Of a stretch of DNA of 64,000 nt, positions 1 through 8,218 are shown piece by piece. A program made the position numbers and the translations under genes. The notes under the pieces were generated by a model. The model made no database searches. It was not told the origin of the DNA and saw only the letters and a list, made by a program, of their open reading frames with translations. Location of the stretch: positions 1 through 64,000 of the forward strand of contig CAYZXA010000001.1 in assembly GCA_964482335.1 (NCBI GenBank). The letters are read 5' to 3'. The number at the start of each line of letters is the position of its first letter. Within the stretch, counting starts at the first letter, position 1. Source of the stretch: CAYZXA01 sp964482335 (lineage in GTDB: Bacteria > Patescibacteriota > Minisyncoccia > Minisyncoccales > MHMH01).

Positions 1-9
1 GGTGTTTCT

Positions 10-2799
10 ATGAAAAACGATGTCATCAAAATTAAAGGAGCCAGAGTCCACAATTTAAAGAACATTGATGTGGATATCCCCAAAAACAAGCTGGTGGTTA
101 TTACTGGCATTTCTGGCTCTGGCAAATCTTCTTTAGCTTTTGATACTCTTTATGCTGAAGGCCAAAGAAGATACGTTGAGAGCTTGTCAGCTTATGCCCG
201 TCAGTTTTTAGGAATAATGCAAAAGCCAGACGTTGATAAGATTGAAGGAATCTCACCTGCTATTTCTATTGACCAGAGAAAATCTAGCCACAATCCAAGA
301 TCAACAGTTGGTACTATAACGGAGATTTATGATTATCTCCGTCTTTTATTTTCCAGAGTTGGTATTCCTCATTGTCCTAAATGCGGTAAAATTGTCAGTC
401 GTCAGACAGTAGATCAAATAACTGAACAGGTTTTAAAACTACCCAAGAATGGTGAAATTATTATTTTAGGACCAGTTGTCAGAGGTAAAAAAGGGGAGCA
501 TCACGGCATTTTAGAAGAGATTCAAAGAGCTGGCTTTGTCAGGGTAAGGATTGATAAAATTATTCATCGGCTAGAGGAGGCTTTAGCTTTGAGCTTGGAT
601 AGAAAGAAAAAACACAATATTGAAGTAGTTGTTGACAGACTTATTTTGAATAAAGACTTAGACAAGCCAAGACTAGTTGATTCAATTGAAACAGGGTTAA
701 AATTGGGCAAAGGTATTGTTATTGTAGGATTGAAGTCAAAAGACATTGTCTTTTCAGAACATTTTGCCTGCGAGGACTGCGGTGTTTCTTTACCAGAGAT
801 AGAGCCCCGACTTTTCTCTTTTAATAGTCCTTTTGGTGCCTGTTCATCCTGCCAGGGTTTGGGCCAGAAATTAGAGGTTGATCCTAAGCTGGTTATTCCC
901 AATGACAACTTGACTATTGGCGAAGGAGCGATTTTTCCTTGGGCTCATGCTTCTCATAAGGTGGGCAGGCAGGGCTATTTTTGGTGGCAATTACAGGATT
1001 TAGCTCAAAAACACAAGTTTGATTTAGATGTGCCAGTCAAAGAACTGCCAAAAAAGATCGTTCATATTATTTTGTATGGTTCCGGAGACTTTGAAGGAGT
1101 TATTCCTAATTTAGAAAGAAGATATCACGAGACAGATTCCGAATATACTCGTCAGGAAATTGAACAATACATGGTTGAGAAAGAGTGCGAGGAGTGTCAC
1201 GGCAAAAGATTGAGGACAGAAGTCCTGGCAGTTAAAGTTGCTGGGCAGTCAATCAATCAGATTGTTGAAACGAGCATTTTAAAAACAAAGCAATTTTTTG
1301 AAAAACTACTCAAAACTAATAATTCCAAAGTTGCTCAACCAATTATTAAAGAAATTCTCAATCGTTTGCAGTTTCTGATAGATGTCGGGCTAGATTACAT
1401 AACTCTGGACAGAAAAGCTTCAACTTTGGCTGGTGGAGAAGAGCAAAGAATAAGATTGGCTACGCAAATTGGTTCAAAACTGACTGGCGTTCTCTATATT
1501 TTAGATGAACCCTCAATTGGTCTTCATGCCCGAGATCAGAGCAAGCTCATTGAGACATTAAAAAGTCTGCGGGATTTAGGCAACAGTATTATTGTTGTTG
1601 AACACGATCCTCAAACCATTAAAGCGGCTGATTTTGTAGTTGATATTGGTCCGGGGGCTGGCAAACAAGGCGGTAAGGTTATTTTTCAAGGAACACCAAA
1701 GGAATTAATCAAATCTAAAACTTTAACTGGCGATTACCTATCTGGCAGGAAAAAAGTTGAAGTTGAGTCTTCACGCAAAAAAAGAATGATTGAAACTAAG
1801 CCTCAATCATATCTGATTATTAAAGGAGCCCGAGAGCACAATCTTAAAAATATTGATGTTAAAATTCCCTTGAAGAGCTTTTGTTGTATTACTGGAGTTT
1901 CTGGTTCGGGCAAGAGTTCGTTGATGAATGATATTTTAGCCAAAGCTCTTTTAAAGAAATTCTACCGGGCCAAAGAAAAGCCAGGCGAGCACAAAGCTAT
2001 TTTAGGCGCTGATAATTTGAATAAAGTGGTTTTAGTTGACCAGTCGCCAATTGGCAGAACGCCAAGGTCAAATCCAGCCACCTATACTGGTGCCTTTTCA
2101 TATATTAGAGACCTTTTTGCTAAGACCAAGGAATCTAGAATTAGAGGCTATGGGCCTGGTCGTTTTTCTTTCAATGTTAAAGGAGGCAGGTGCGAGGCGT
2201 GCGAGGGTCAGGGGCAAAAGAAGATTGAAATGTATTTCCTGCCTGATATTTATGTTGATTGTTATGAATGTAAGGGAAAAAGATTTAATAAAGAAACCTT
2301 AGCTGTTGAATATAAAGGAAAGAACATTTCTGAGGTTTTGGAGATGACGATTGAAGAAGCTTTGGAATTCTTTAAGCACATTCCCGGTCTTTATGAAAAA
2401 TTAAAGACCTTGAACGATGTTGGACTTGGCTACATTCAGTTGGGTCAGCCCGCGCCCTCTTTATCTGGTGGTGAAGCTCAAAGAGTCAAATTAGCCACTG
2501 AGTTATCTCGTAAAGCAACTGGCAAGAGCTTGTATATTTTAGACGAGCCAACGACTGGTCTCCATTTTGACGATATCAAGAAGCTCATTCAGGTTTTGAA
2601 GGGTTTGGTTGATAAAGGGAATACAGTTGTGACCATCGAGCATCAGCTCGACTTTATTAGGAATGCTGACTGGATTTTAGATCTTGGTCCAGAAGGTGGG
2701 GATGAAGGAGGATATATTGTGGCTGAGGGTTCGCCAAAGCAAATCAGCAAAAATAAAAAAAGCTATACTGGACAATATTTGAAAACTATGTTAAAATAA
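10..2799 (+). CDS. uvrA: UvrABC excinuclease subunit A
   Basis: UvrA is the damage-recognition ATPase of nucleotide excision repair; it dimerises on DNA and loads UvrB. The 929-residue product has the usual full length. The first P-loop (GISGSGKSS, about residues 33-41) and the second (GVSGSGKSS, about 632) mark the two ABC modules, each with an LxGGE/LSGGE signature (about 477 and 819) and a DEP Walker B (YILDEPSIGLH and YILDEPTTGLH). Cys pairs (CPKC near 122, CEDC and CSSC near 255-280, CEACEGQGQ and CYECKGKRF near 730-755) fit the zinc-binding insertions. The ATG at 10 has no clear Shine-Dalgarno sequence. Neither uvrB nor uvrC is in the window. Family assignment is certain. Confidence 0.98.
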   Translation: MKNDVIKIKGARVHNLKNIDVDIPKNKLVVITGISGSGKSSLAFDTLYAEGQRRYVESLSAYARQFLGIMQKPDVDKIEGISPAISIDQRKSSHNPRSTVGTITEIYDYLRLLFSRVGIPHCPKCGKIVSRQTVDQITEQVLKLPKNGEIIILGPVVRGKKGEHHGILEEIQRAGFVRVRIDKIIHRLEEALALSLDRKKKHNIEVVVDRLILNKDLDKPRLVDSIETGLKLGKGIVIVGLKSKDIVFSEHFACEDCGVSLPEIEPRLFSFNSPFGACSSCQGLGQKLEVDPKLVIPNDNLTIGEGAIFPWAHASHKVGRQGYFWWQLQDLAQKHKFDLDVPVKELPKKIVHIILYGSGDFEGVIPNLERRYHETDSEYTRQEIEQYMVEKECEECHGKRLRTEVLAVKVAGQSINQIVETSILKTKQFFEKLLKTNNSKVAQPIIKEILNRLQFLIDVGLDYITLDRKASTLAGGEEQRIRLATQIGSKLTGVLYILDEPSIGLHARDQSKLIETLKSLRDLGNSIIVVEHDPQTIKAADFVVDIGPGAGKQGGKVIFQGTPKELIKSKTLTGDYLSGRKKVEVESSRKKRMIETKPQSYLIIKGAREHNLKNIDVKIPLKSFCCITGVSGSGKSSLMNDILAKALLKKFYRAKEKPGEHKAILGADNLNKVVLVDQSPIGRTPRSNPATYTGAFSYIRDLFAKTKESRIRGYGPGRFSFNVKGGRCEACEGQGQKKIEMYFLPDIYVDCYECKGKRFNKETLAVEYKGKNISEVLEMTIEEALEFFKHIPGLYEKLKTLNDVGLGYIQLGQPAPSLSGGEAQRVKLATELSRKATGKSLYILDEPTTGLHFDDIKKLIQVLKGLVDKGNTVVTIEHQLDFIRNADWILDLGPEGGDEGGYIVAEGSPKQISKNKKSYTGQYLKTMLK

Positions 2800-2836
2800 T
2801 ATCAGCTCCTATTATCTAGAGAAAGGAGGGAATGTT

Positions 2837-3349
2837 GTGCCTAAGGCGGAGACAGCCAAAAAACAGAAGAAGAGACGGGGAACGGTCCGAGTTCTAAGGA
2901 TTATAGACGGAAGAATGAGAAATCCTTTTAAAAAATCTGATAAAAAGGGCTTTGATGCAGAGGATGAGGTCTTAAAACAGGGCAAATATTTTCAAAAAAA
3001 GAAGATCATTAAAACAGCAAAATTGTCTGATAGATATTCGCCGGATGACAAAATAGGAAGAGATTTAATAATCGAGCTATTTACTGGAAAGATAGTCTAT
3101 GTTCAAATTACTGCAGCTTATCATCGAGAGGATGAGCTTAAGGCTCGAAAACAAGGCGTTTTTTATCTTCCTGTTTATCCTTGGGAAGATAGTCAGATTA
3201 CTAAAGAAAAGTTGCTGATGATAATTTTCTATGGTTATCTTTCTGATCTAGACATGGGTCAAATGAGGAAGATATTAAACAATGTAAACAAACTAAAGAA
3301 GGCTCCTGAAAAGTTGACTTTATCTGAGAGATTCAGGCAACTTTTCTGA
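2837..3349 (+). CDS. Hypothetical basic protein, possible degenerate nuclease fold
   Basis: This 170-residue protein is not one I recognise. It starts with GTG at 2837, chosen because a strong GGAGG lies at 2825-2829. The N-terminal 45 residues are rich in Lys and Arg. The central stretch (GRDLIIELFTGKIVYVQI, about 77-94) alternates strands with acidic residues in a way that recalls PD-(D/E)XK-like domains, but no full catalytic triad can be assigned, so this is only a suggestion. A terminator hairpin follows at 3363, so it is probably the last gene transcribed after uvrA or a single-gene unit. Its strong ribosome-binding site sets it apart from neighbouring core genes. Confidence 0.75.
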   Translation: MPKAETAKKQKKRRGTVRVLRIIDGRMRNPFKKSDKKGFDAEDEVLKQGKYFQKKKIIKTAKLSDRYSPDDKIGRDLIIELFTGKIVYVQITAAYHREDELKARKQGVFYLPVYPWEDSQITKEKLLMIIFYGYLSDLDMGQMRKILNNVNKLKKAPEKLTLSERFRQLF

Positions 3350-3362
3350 GTCAAATAAGACA

Positions 3363-3394
3363 GGTGTCAGATCTATATTCTGACACCATTTATT
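3363..3394 (+). terminator. Intrinsic terminator after the 2837 gene
   Basis: A 9-bp perfect stem (GGTGTCAGA at 3363 with TCTGACACC ending at 3387) is followed by an AT-rich tract with several T residues. It separates the 2837 gene from the groES promoter. Confidence 0.75.
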
Positions 3395-3402
3395 TTAAGA
3401 AC

Positions 3403-3430
3403 TTGACAAAAAAAGATTATTAAGTAATAT
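3403..3430 (+). promoter_or_regulatory. groESL promoter
   Basis: TTGACA at 3403-3408, 16 bp, then TAATAT at 3425-3430. The groES ATG at 3440 lies only 9 bases past the -10 box, so the transcript would be leaderless or nearly so. I looked for a CIRCE operator (TTAGCACTC-N9-GAGTGCTAA) and did not find one, so HrcA control is not supported here. Confidence 0.7.
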
Positions 3431-3439
3431 TATACTATT

Positions 3440-3703
3440 ATGCAAATTAAACCATTATCAGATCATATTCTCATCGAACCAATTAAAGAGGAAGAGAAAA
3501 CCAAAACCGGTATTATACTTCCCGAGACCGCGGAAAAAGAAAAACCTGAACAAGGCCAGGTTGTTGCGGTTGGAGAAAAATGCAAGGAAGTAAAGCCAGG
3601 TGATAAAGTTATCTTCAGGAAATATGATCCCGATCCTATTAAAGTCGAAGATAAAGAATATTTAATCGCCAAAGAGGAGCAAATCCTGGCGATTTTACAA
3701 TAA
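3440..3703 (+). CDS. groES: Co-chaperonin GroES
   Basis: GroES caps the GroEL cylinder and closes the folding chamber in the cytoplasm. The 87-residue sequence begins IKPLSDHILIEPIKEEEKTK and carries the mobile-loop motif KTKTGIILPETAEKEKP (about 21-37), then the conserved GKVVAVG-like (GQVVAVGE) and GDKVIFRKY strands. It is slightly shorter than the usual 94-97 residues. It forms an operon with groEL 48 bases downstream, and a promoter sits directly upstream. Confidence 0.97.
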   Translation: MQIKPLSDHILIEPIKEEEKTKTGIILPETAEKEKPEQGQVVAVGEKCKEVKPGDKVIFRKYDPDPIKVEDKEYLIAKEEQILAILQ

Positions 3704-3751
3704 GAACCTGCAAAGCAGAATCTTGATTTCTCGCTTTGCTCGAAATTAATT
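3704..3751 (+). promoter_or_regulatory. groES-groEL intercistronic element
   Basis: The spacer starts right after the groES stop with GAACCT and contains GAATCTTGATTT. It can form a 7-bp stem (GCAAAGC at 3712-3718 with GCTTTGC at 3734-3740). The same order of GAACCT and GAATCTTGATTT recurs in the rplR-rpsE spacer at 47825-47870. A role in mRNA processing or translation is inference. Confidence 0.4.
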
Positions 3752-5383
3752 ATGGCAAAAGAAATAAAATACGACGAAGAAGCAAGAAAAAAACTCAAAG
3801 TCGGCGTTGATAAACTGGCTGATACGGTTAAAGTCACCTTAGGCCCCAAAGGCAGAAATGTTGTTTTAGATAAAGGTTTTGGTTCGCCAACCATTACCAA
3901 CGACGGGGTAACCATTGCTAAAGAAGTGGAGCTTGAGGACAAAACTGAGAATCTGGGAGCAGAAATCGTCAAAGAAGTAGCTGAAAAGACAAATGACATG
4001 GCTGGTGACGGTACAACTACTGCTACTCTGTTAGCTCAAGCCATTATTTCTGAAGGCTTGAAGAACGTTACCGCTGGTAGCAACCCTTTAGCTATTAAAA
4101 AAGGAATTGAAAAAGCTTGTCAGACTGTTGTTGCAGAGCTTAAGAAGATGTCAAAGAAGATTTCGGCAAAAGAGGAAGTGACTCAAGTAGCTACTATTGC
4201 TGCTGAAAATAAAGAAATAGGAGTTTTAATCGCTGAAGTTATGGCTGAAACCGGTCCGGACGGAGTCATAACTGTAGAAGAATCAAAAACCTTTGGCATT
4301 GAAAAGGAAATTGTTAAAGGCTTACAGTTTGACAGGGGCTATATCTCTCCATATATGATTACCAATGCTGAGAGAATGGAGGCTGAGTTTGAAGATCCTT
4401 ACATTCTCATAACCGACAAAAAGATTTCTTCTTTACAGGAAATCCTGCCTAGCTTAGAAAAAATAGCTCAAACTGGTAAAAAGGAACTAGTTATTATTGC
4501 TGAAGACATTGAAGGTGATGCCTTAGCTACCTTGGTGGTAAATAAGCTGAGAGGCATTTTTAGCGCTTTAGCCATTAAAGCTCCTGGGTTTGGTGATAGA
4601 AAAAAGGAAACATTAGAAGATATTGCTGTTGTTACTGGCGGTAAAGTCATTTCAGAAGAGGTTGGTTTGAAGTTAGACAAGGTTGAAATGGATATGCTGG
4701 GTAGTGCCAGAAAAGTTGTTTCAACTAAAGAGACAACAATCATTGTTGAAGGCAAAGGAAACAAAGAAGAAATTGAATCTAGGATTAATCAGATTAAAAA
4801 TGAATTAAAAACTTCAACTTCTGAGTTTGATAAAGAGAAATTGCAGGAAAGACTGGCTAAATTAGCTGGGGGCGTAGCTGTGATTAAAGTAGGGGCTGCA
4901 ACAGAAGTTGAGCAAAAAGCAAAACAGCACAAGACAGAAGATGCTTTAGCTGCTACTAAAGCAGCTGTTGAAGAGGGCGTTGTGCCAGGCGGTGGCGTTG
5001 CTTTATTGAGAACTTTAGCTGCTTTGGAAAATATTGAGACAAATGATAGCGATGAGAAAGTTGGTATTAGAATTCTTAAAAGGGCACTTCAAGAACCAAT
5101 TCGCCAGATTGCTCAAAATGCTGGCAAAGATGGTTCAGTCATTGCTGCTGAAGTACTCAAGAATGATGGCAGCTTTGGCTACGACGCAGCTACTGATACT
5201 TTCGGAGATTTACTGCAATTAGGAATCGTTGATCCAACTAAGGTTGTCAGATCAGCTTTGGAAAATGCAGTTTCTGCTGCCTCAATGTTTTTAACGACCG
5301 AAGCAGTAGTTGTTACAAAACCAGAAGAGAGTAAAGACAAGCCTGGAATGCCGCCAATGTCAGGTATGAATATGGGATATTAA
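3752..5383 (+). CDS. groEL: Chaperonin GroEL
   Basis: GroEL is the ATP-driven double-ring folding chamber working with GroES. The 543-residue length is standard. Visible family marks are VTLGPKGRNVVLDK (about 29-42), the ATP-binding AGDGTTTATLLAQ (about 86-98), GPDGVITVEESKT (about 168-180), and GVVPGGGVALLR (about 410-421). The C-terminus is Gly/Met-rich (GMPPMSGMNMGY), as in the flexible tails of other GroELs. It is the second gene of the groESL operon and ends at a strong terminator. Confidence 0.99.
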   Translation: MAKEIKYDEEARKKLKVGVDKLADTVKVTLGPKGRNVVLDKGFGSPTITNDGVTIAKEVELEDKTENLGAEIVKEVAEKTNDMAGDGTTTATLLAQAIISEGLKNVTAGSNPLAIKKGIEKACQTVVAELKKMSKKISAKEEVTQVATIAAENKEIGVLIAEVMAETGPDGVITVEESKTFGIEKEIVKGLQFDRGYISPYMITNAERMEAEFEDPYILITDKKISSLQEILPSLEKIAQTGKKELVIIAEDIEGDALATLVVNKLRGIFSALAIKAPGFGDRKKETLEDIAVVTGGKVISEEVGLKLDKVEMDMLGSARKVVSTKETTIIVEGKGNKEEIESRINQIKNELKTSTSEFDKEKLQERLAKLAGGVAVIKVGAATEVEQKAKQHKTEDALAATKAAVEEGVVPGGGVALLRTLAALENIETNDSDEKVGIRILKRALQEPIRQIAQNAGKDGSVIAAEVLKNDGSFGYDAATDTFGDLLQLGIVDPTKVVRSALENAVSAASMFLTTEAVVVTKPEESKDKPGMPPMSGMNMGY

Positions 5384-5394
5384 ACTACACGTAA

Positions 5395-5419
5395 CCCCGG
5401 CTGAAAGGCCGGGGTTTTT
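5395..5419 (+). terminator. groESL terminator
   Basis: CCCCGGC at 5396 pairs with GCCGGGG (stem of about 7 bp around TGAAAG), followed by five T residues. It is a textbook intrinsic terminator. Confidence 0.9.
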
Positions 5420-5421
5420 AG

Positions 5422-5450
5422 TTGCCAAAAGCCATAAAATAGAATATAAT
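5422..5450 (+). promoter_or_regulatory. tRNA-Ser promoter
   Basis: TTGCCA at 5422-5427, 17 bp, TATAAT at 5445-5450. The mature tRNA 5' end is 12 bases past the -10 box. Confidence 0.7.
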
Positions 5451-5461
5451 TTTAATATATT

Positions 5462-5549
5462 GGAGGAGTCGGATAGTGGCCATTCCACCTGCTTGGAGAG
5501 CAGGAAGCCTTCACGGGCTTCGTGGGTTCGAGTCCCACCTCCTCCGCCA
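5462..5549 (+). tRNA. tRNA-Ser (GGA anticodon)
   Basis: The acceptor stem GGAGGAG pairs with CTCCTCC. The anticodon stem CCTGC/GCAGG encloses loop TTGGAGA with anticodon GGA. There is a long variable arm (AAGCC paired with GGCTT), typical of class II tRNA-Ser, then a T-arm GTGGG-TTCGAGT-CCCAC. The discriminator is G and CCA is encoded. It reads UCC and UCU codons. Confidence 0.96.
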
Positions 5550-5681
5550 TCCGGGATTTTTCAAATGGATAACTGCCTCGCGCCTCGCTGGTGCTCGGCA
5601 CTCGACTACCAATTTATATTCATTTTCGGCTGAAAACTAAAAAATAAAGGAAAATTTTTCATAAAGATAGACCATATTGTT

Positions 5682-5990
5682 ATGAATCAAGAAAACAATA
5701 ACAATAGAATTGATTTAAGTAAAAGCTTAAATAAATCAGCTGCAAAACCTCAAAGTGAACAACGGTCTTCCGGACCTTACATTTCTCCTGAATCCTCAAA
5801 GATTATTCGCTGGGTAATTAAATATTCGGGGGGATTGATAAGAAATGAAAAGCAGGCGTTTTATTTTATTTCAGGTTTTATGCTAATAGCATTTATCATT
5901 ATACTTCTCTTGATTTTTGGTGGAGGAGGCGGTGGTGGAAACGAGGACTTAGAAAATTTTTCGCCCCCAGCCGAAGTTCCAACAAAGTAA
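5682..5990 (+). CDS. Small single-pass membrane protein of unknown function
   Basis: This 102-residue protein is not recognised. The first 60 residues are polar and Asn/Ser-rich. One strong membrane segment (FYFISGFMLIAFIIILLLIF, about 65-84) is followed by a run of seven glycines and a short acidic, proline-containing tail. The likely topology is a cytoplasmic N-terminus with a short outer tail. It lies between tRNA-Ser and a pilin-like gene. The leader shares the sequence GGAAAATTTTTCATAA with the DNA upstream of the gene at 15278. Confidence 0.7.
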   Translation: MNQENNNNRIDLSKSLNKSAAKPQSEQRSSGPYISPESSKIIRWVIKYSGGLIRNEKQAFYFISGFMLIAFIIILLLIFGGGGGGGNEDLENFSPPAEVPTK

Positions 5991-6015
5991 TTCATCCCAA
6001 TATCATTTTTGAAAC

Positions 6016-6534
6016 ATGGGGTTAAAACTTAGCCAGCAAAAATCTTTCACCCTTATTGAATTATTAGTTGTTATTGCCATTATTGGACTTTTATCAAGCG
6101 TTGTTTTAGTAAGCATGCAAGGCGTTAGAGCGAGGGCGAGGGATGCAAAAAGAAAACAAGATATAAAACAAATGATGACAGCGTTGGAATTGTATTATGC
6201 TAATTATGAAGAATATCCAGCATCTGGAGGGGCAAGTTCTCCAAATAGTGGTTGGAGTAACAGCGGAGATAATAGTTGGGATACTTTAAAAAGTAAATTA
6301 AGTGAGTATATACAGCCCCCAAAAGATCCAATTAATGATACCACTGGTTGGTCTGGGGGCGGTAAATATAATTATTGTTATTTCTCATTAGGCTATGGCT
6401 GTCCTCAGCAATGGTATATGATAGTTTACAAGCTGGAAAATCCTGATATAGCCAGTCCGGGAGTAACAGCTTGTGATGGAACTTACTTTAATTACGGAGA
6501 AATTACCATTGGTATGTGTCCTGGTTGTCAATAA
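6016..6534 (+). CDS. Type IV pilin-like / pseudopilin protein
   Basis: Pseudopilins and type IV pilins are processed by prepilin peptidase and assembled into fibres used for DNA uptake, secretion or adhesion. The N-terminus has the class III signal: a short basic leader, then K-SFTLIELLVVIAIIGLLS with the conserved Glu at +5, followed by a long amphipathic helix (DAKRKQDIKQMMTALELYYANYEEYP). The soluble part (about residues 70-172) is Gly/Ser/Trp-rich with Cys residues near the end. This is the major-pseudopilin (GspG-like) form often seen in Patescibacteria. No assembly ATPase or prepilin peptidase gene is in the window. Confidence 0.9.
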   Translation: MGLKLSQQKSFTLIELLVVIAIIGLLSSVVLVSMQGVRARARDAKRKQDIKQMMTALELYYANYEEYPASGGASSPNSGWSNSGDNSWDTLKSKLSEYIQPPKDPINDTTGWSGGGKYNYCYFSLGYGCPQQWYMIVYKLENPDIASPGVTACDGTYFNYGEITIGMCPGCQ

Positions 6535-6602
6535 GAATTTGCCGCGCGAGGAGAAAAATTCGTTTGAGCTATTTTTAATATACTACACTGCATAAAAATT
6601 TT

Positions 6603-6858
6603 ATGGAAATTCAGAACAAAGAACTCCATCGCGTTGTTTCAACAGCTATTATTCATAAAGATGGTAAGTACTTGATTTTAAGAAGAAGTTCTAAAAAGAA
6701 AGCTTTCCCTGGTAGATGGACATGTTTAGTTAAATGAAGAAAGTATAGACTACCAATGGGTGACAGCTGAAGAAGCTAAAGACTATGATTTAATTGAGGG
6801 GATTTTAGAAGAAATTCAAATAACTGATAAAATTTTAAAAGGGAGCTCGGCCTCTTGA
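6603..6858 (+). pseudogene. NUDIX hydrolase remnant (internal deletion)
   Basis: The first frame reads 44 codons with a NUDIX-type start (HRVVSTAIIHKDGKYLILRR, then KAFPGRWTC) and stops at 6735. The +1 frame from 6733 continues as NEESIDYQWVTAEEAKDYDLIEGILEEIQ, the normal C-terminal part of such enzymes. The NUDIX box with its catalytic glutamates should lie between the two and is missing, so the gene is dead. Its tail is closely matched by a second fragment at 9593-9718. Confidence 0.75.
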
Positions 6859-6906
6859 ATTTCTTGAAATAATTTCCTTAAAAAGATTTTGAACCATTTA
6901 AAAACC

Positions 6907-6930
6907 AGCCCTCGGCAGGGCTGATTTTAG
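6907..6930. terminator. Terminator between NUDIX remnant and glycosyltransferase
   Basis: AGCCCT at 6907-6912 pairs with AGGGCT at 6917-6922, flanked by A-rich and T-rich DNA on the two sides (AAAAACC and GATTTTAG), so it could act in both directions. Confidence 0.6.
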
Positions 6931-6945
6931 TTGTTAAAATTTTAG

Positions 6946-8043
6946 TTATTTTTTCTTCTTTAAAATCTGATAATATACTTTCTCATAATTATCTGCCATT
7001 TTCTCTATTGTAAAGTTTTTTTCAACATGCTTTCTACAATCCTCTGGGTTTATTTTGTCTATATTTTTTAAGGCATTTTTTAATCCTTCGATTCCCTCTT
7101 TCGGTTTAACAACAAAACCAGTTTTGCCACTAATCACAAGTTCTGAAACAGCTCCTTTATCAAAACCAATCACTGGCGTTCCACACGATTGAGCTTCCGC
7201 CATTACTAAGCCAAAAGGTTCATACAAATTAACCGTCATTAAAAATACCTTTGCCCTTTGCATAAGTTTCGCTACCTGGTTTTTAGATAGGGGTTGTTCG
7301 AAAGAAACCGGTCCTATCCATTTAATTTTTCTTGACAGATAAGGTTTAACATCTCTTTTAAAGAATTCTGGGTCTTCAACATTACCAGATAATAAAAGTT
7401 TTGAGTCAGTTTCTTTAGCCAATCTTATTGCCCACCTTATTCCCTTCGGGTCCAAAAAATTTCCTTTTTTATCTTTTGCCCTACTTAATCTCCCAATCCA
7501 TAGAAGGTAATCGTCTTTTTTAGGGTAGAACTTATAAAGATTCGTATCTACTCCATTGTAAATTACTTTGAAAATTTTTGTCTTTTTTGCTAATTTCTTT
7601 GCTGTCTTTGAAATAGAAATAAAACAACTCTTTTCAAACAAAGACAAAACCCCATCTAATTCTTTTGTCATCTGGGTGTGAATAGTTGTTAAAAAGGGGG
7701 TCTTTAGGTTTTTCTCTACTAATAAATTTAAAAATTCAGGATAGCAATGATTATGAATTATATCAAAATCTTTTCCAAATTTTTCTAAAAATTTTGTTTG
7801 TTTTACCAAAAAAGAAGTTTGGGCATAAAAATCATTTTCAAAGGGTCCCAATTCAACCCATCCTTTTTCTATCACTGGCAAGATTTTTACTCCTTTTACA
7901 AAGCTATCTTTTGTTCCTAAAATTGTTATCTTATGCCCCCTTTTTATTAATCCCGAAGCCAGATCAAAAATCATTCTTGGTCTGGCAGCGGTTATTTTTG
8001 GAGTAATTTTTCTTTTGAGAGGTGGGACAATAAGTATTCTCAT
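6946..8043 (-). CDS. GT4-family glycosyltransferase
   Basis: This is a GT-B fold glycosyltransferase that would transfer a sugar from a nucleotide-sugar onto a glycan or lipid. The start is placed at 8043 (MRILIVPPLKRK), because the strand-forming RILIVPP is the natural beginning of the Rossmann domain; nine more codons exist upstream. The C-terminal domain has LWIGRLSRAKDKKGN, then the GT4 nucleotide-binding signature VNLYEPFGLVMAEAQSCGTPVIGFDKGA split as EPFGLVMAEAQ followed by GTPVIG, with the E-x7-E pattern intact. The acceptor is unknown. The neighbouring minus-strand gene at 8219 is a second GT4 enzyme, suggesting a joint role in cell-surface glycan synthesis. Confidence 0.92.
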   Translation of the reverse strand: MRILIVPPLKRKITPKITAARPRMIFDLASGLIKRGHKITILGTKDSFVKGVKILPVIEKGWVELGPFENDFYAQTSFLVKQTKFLEKFGKDFDIIHNHCYPEFLNLLVEKNLKTPFLTTIHTQMTKELDGVLSLFEKSCFISISKTAKKLAKKTKIFKVIYNGVDTNLYKFYPKKDDYLLWIGRLSRAKDKKGNFLDPKGIRWAIRLAKETDSKLLLSGNVEDPEFFKRDVKPYLSRKIKWIGPVSFEQPLSKNQVAKLMQRAKVFLMTVNLYEPFGLVMAEAQSCGTPVIGFDKGAVSELVISGKTGFVVKPKEGIEGLKNALKNIDKINPEDCRKHVEKNFTIEKMADNYEKVYYQILKKKK

Positions 8044-8218
8044 CGATTTTATTTTAACATAATTTTCCAAATAAAAAAAACAGTCTTACAACTGTGTTTT
8101 TTGATTTTCTTTTAATTTTTATCTTTTATTATTTTTACCGATTTTTTATAGAAGCGGTTGAATTTTAAGATTATTTTTTCTTTCGAAAAAGGTCCTTCTC
8201 TTCTTTTTTTACTTATTC

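Noticed and set aside
3395..3439. CIRCE heat-shock operator upstream of groES
   Set aside because: No TTAGCACTC-N9-GAGTGCTAA inverted repeat is present.
3463..3999. Long antisense frames over groES/groEL and over EF-G, EF-Tu and other core genes
   Set aside because: They are shadows of strongly conserved genes on the other strand and have no start signals or domains.
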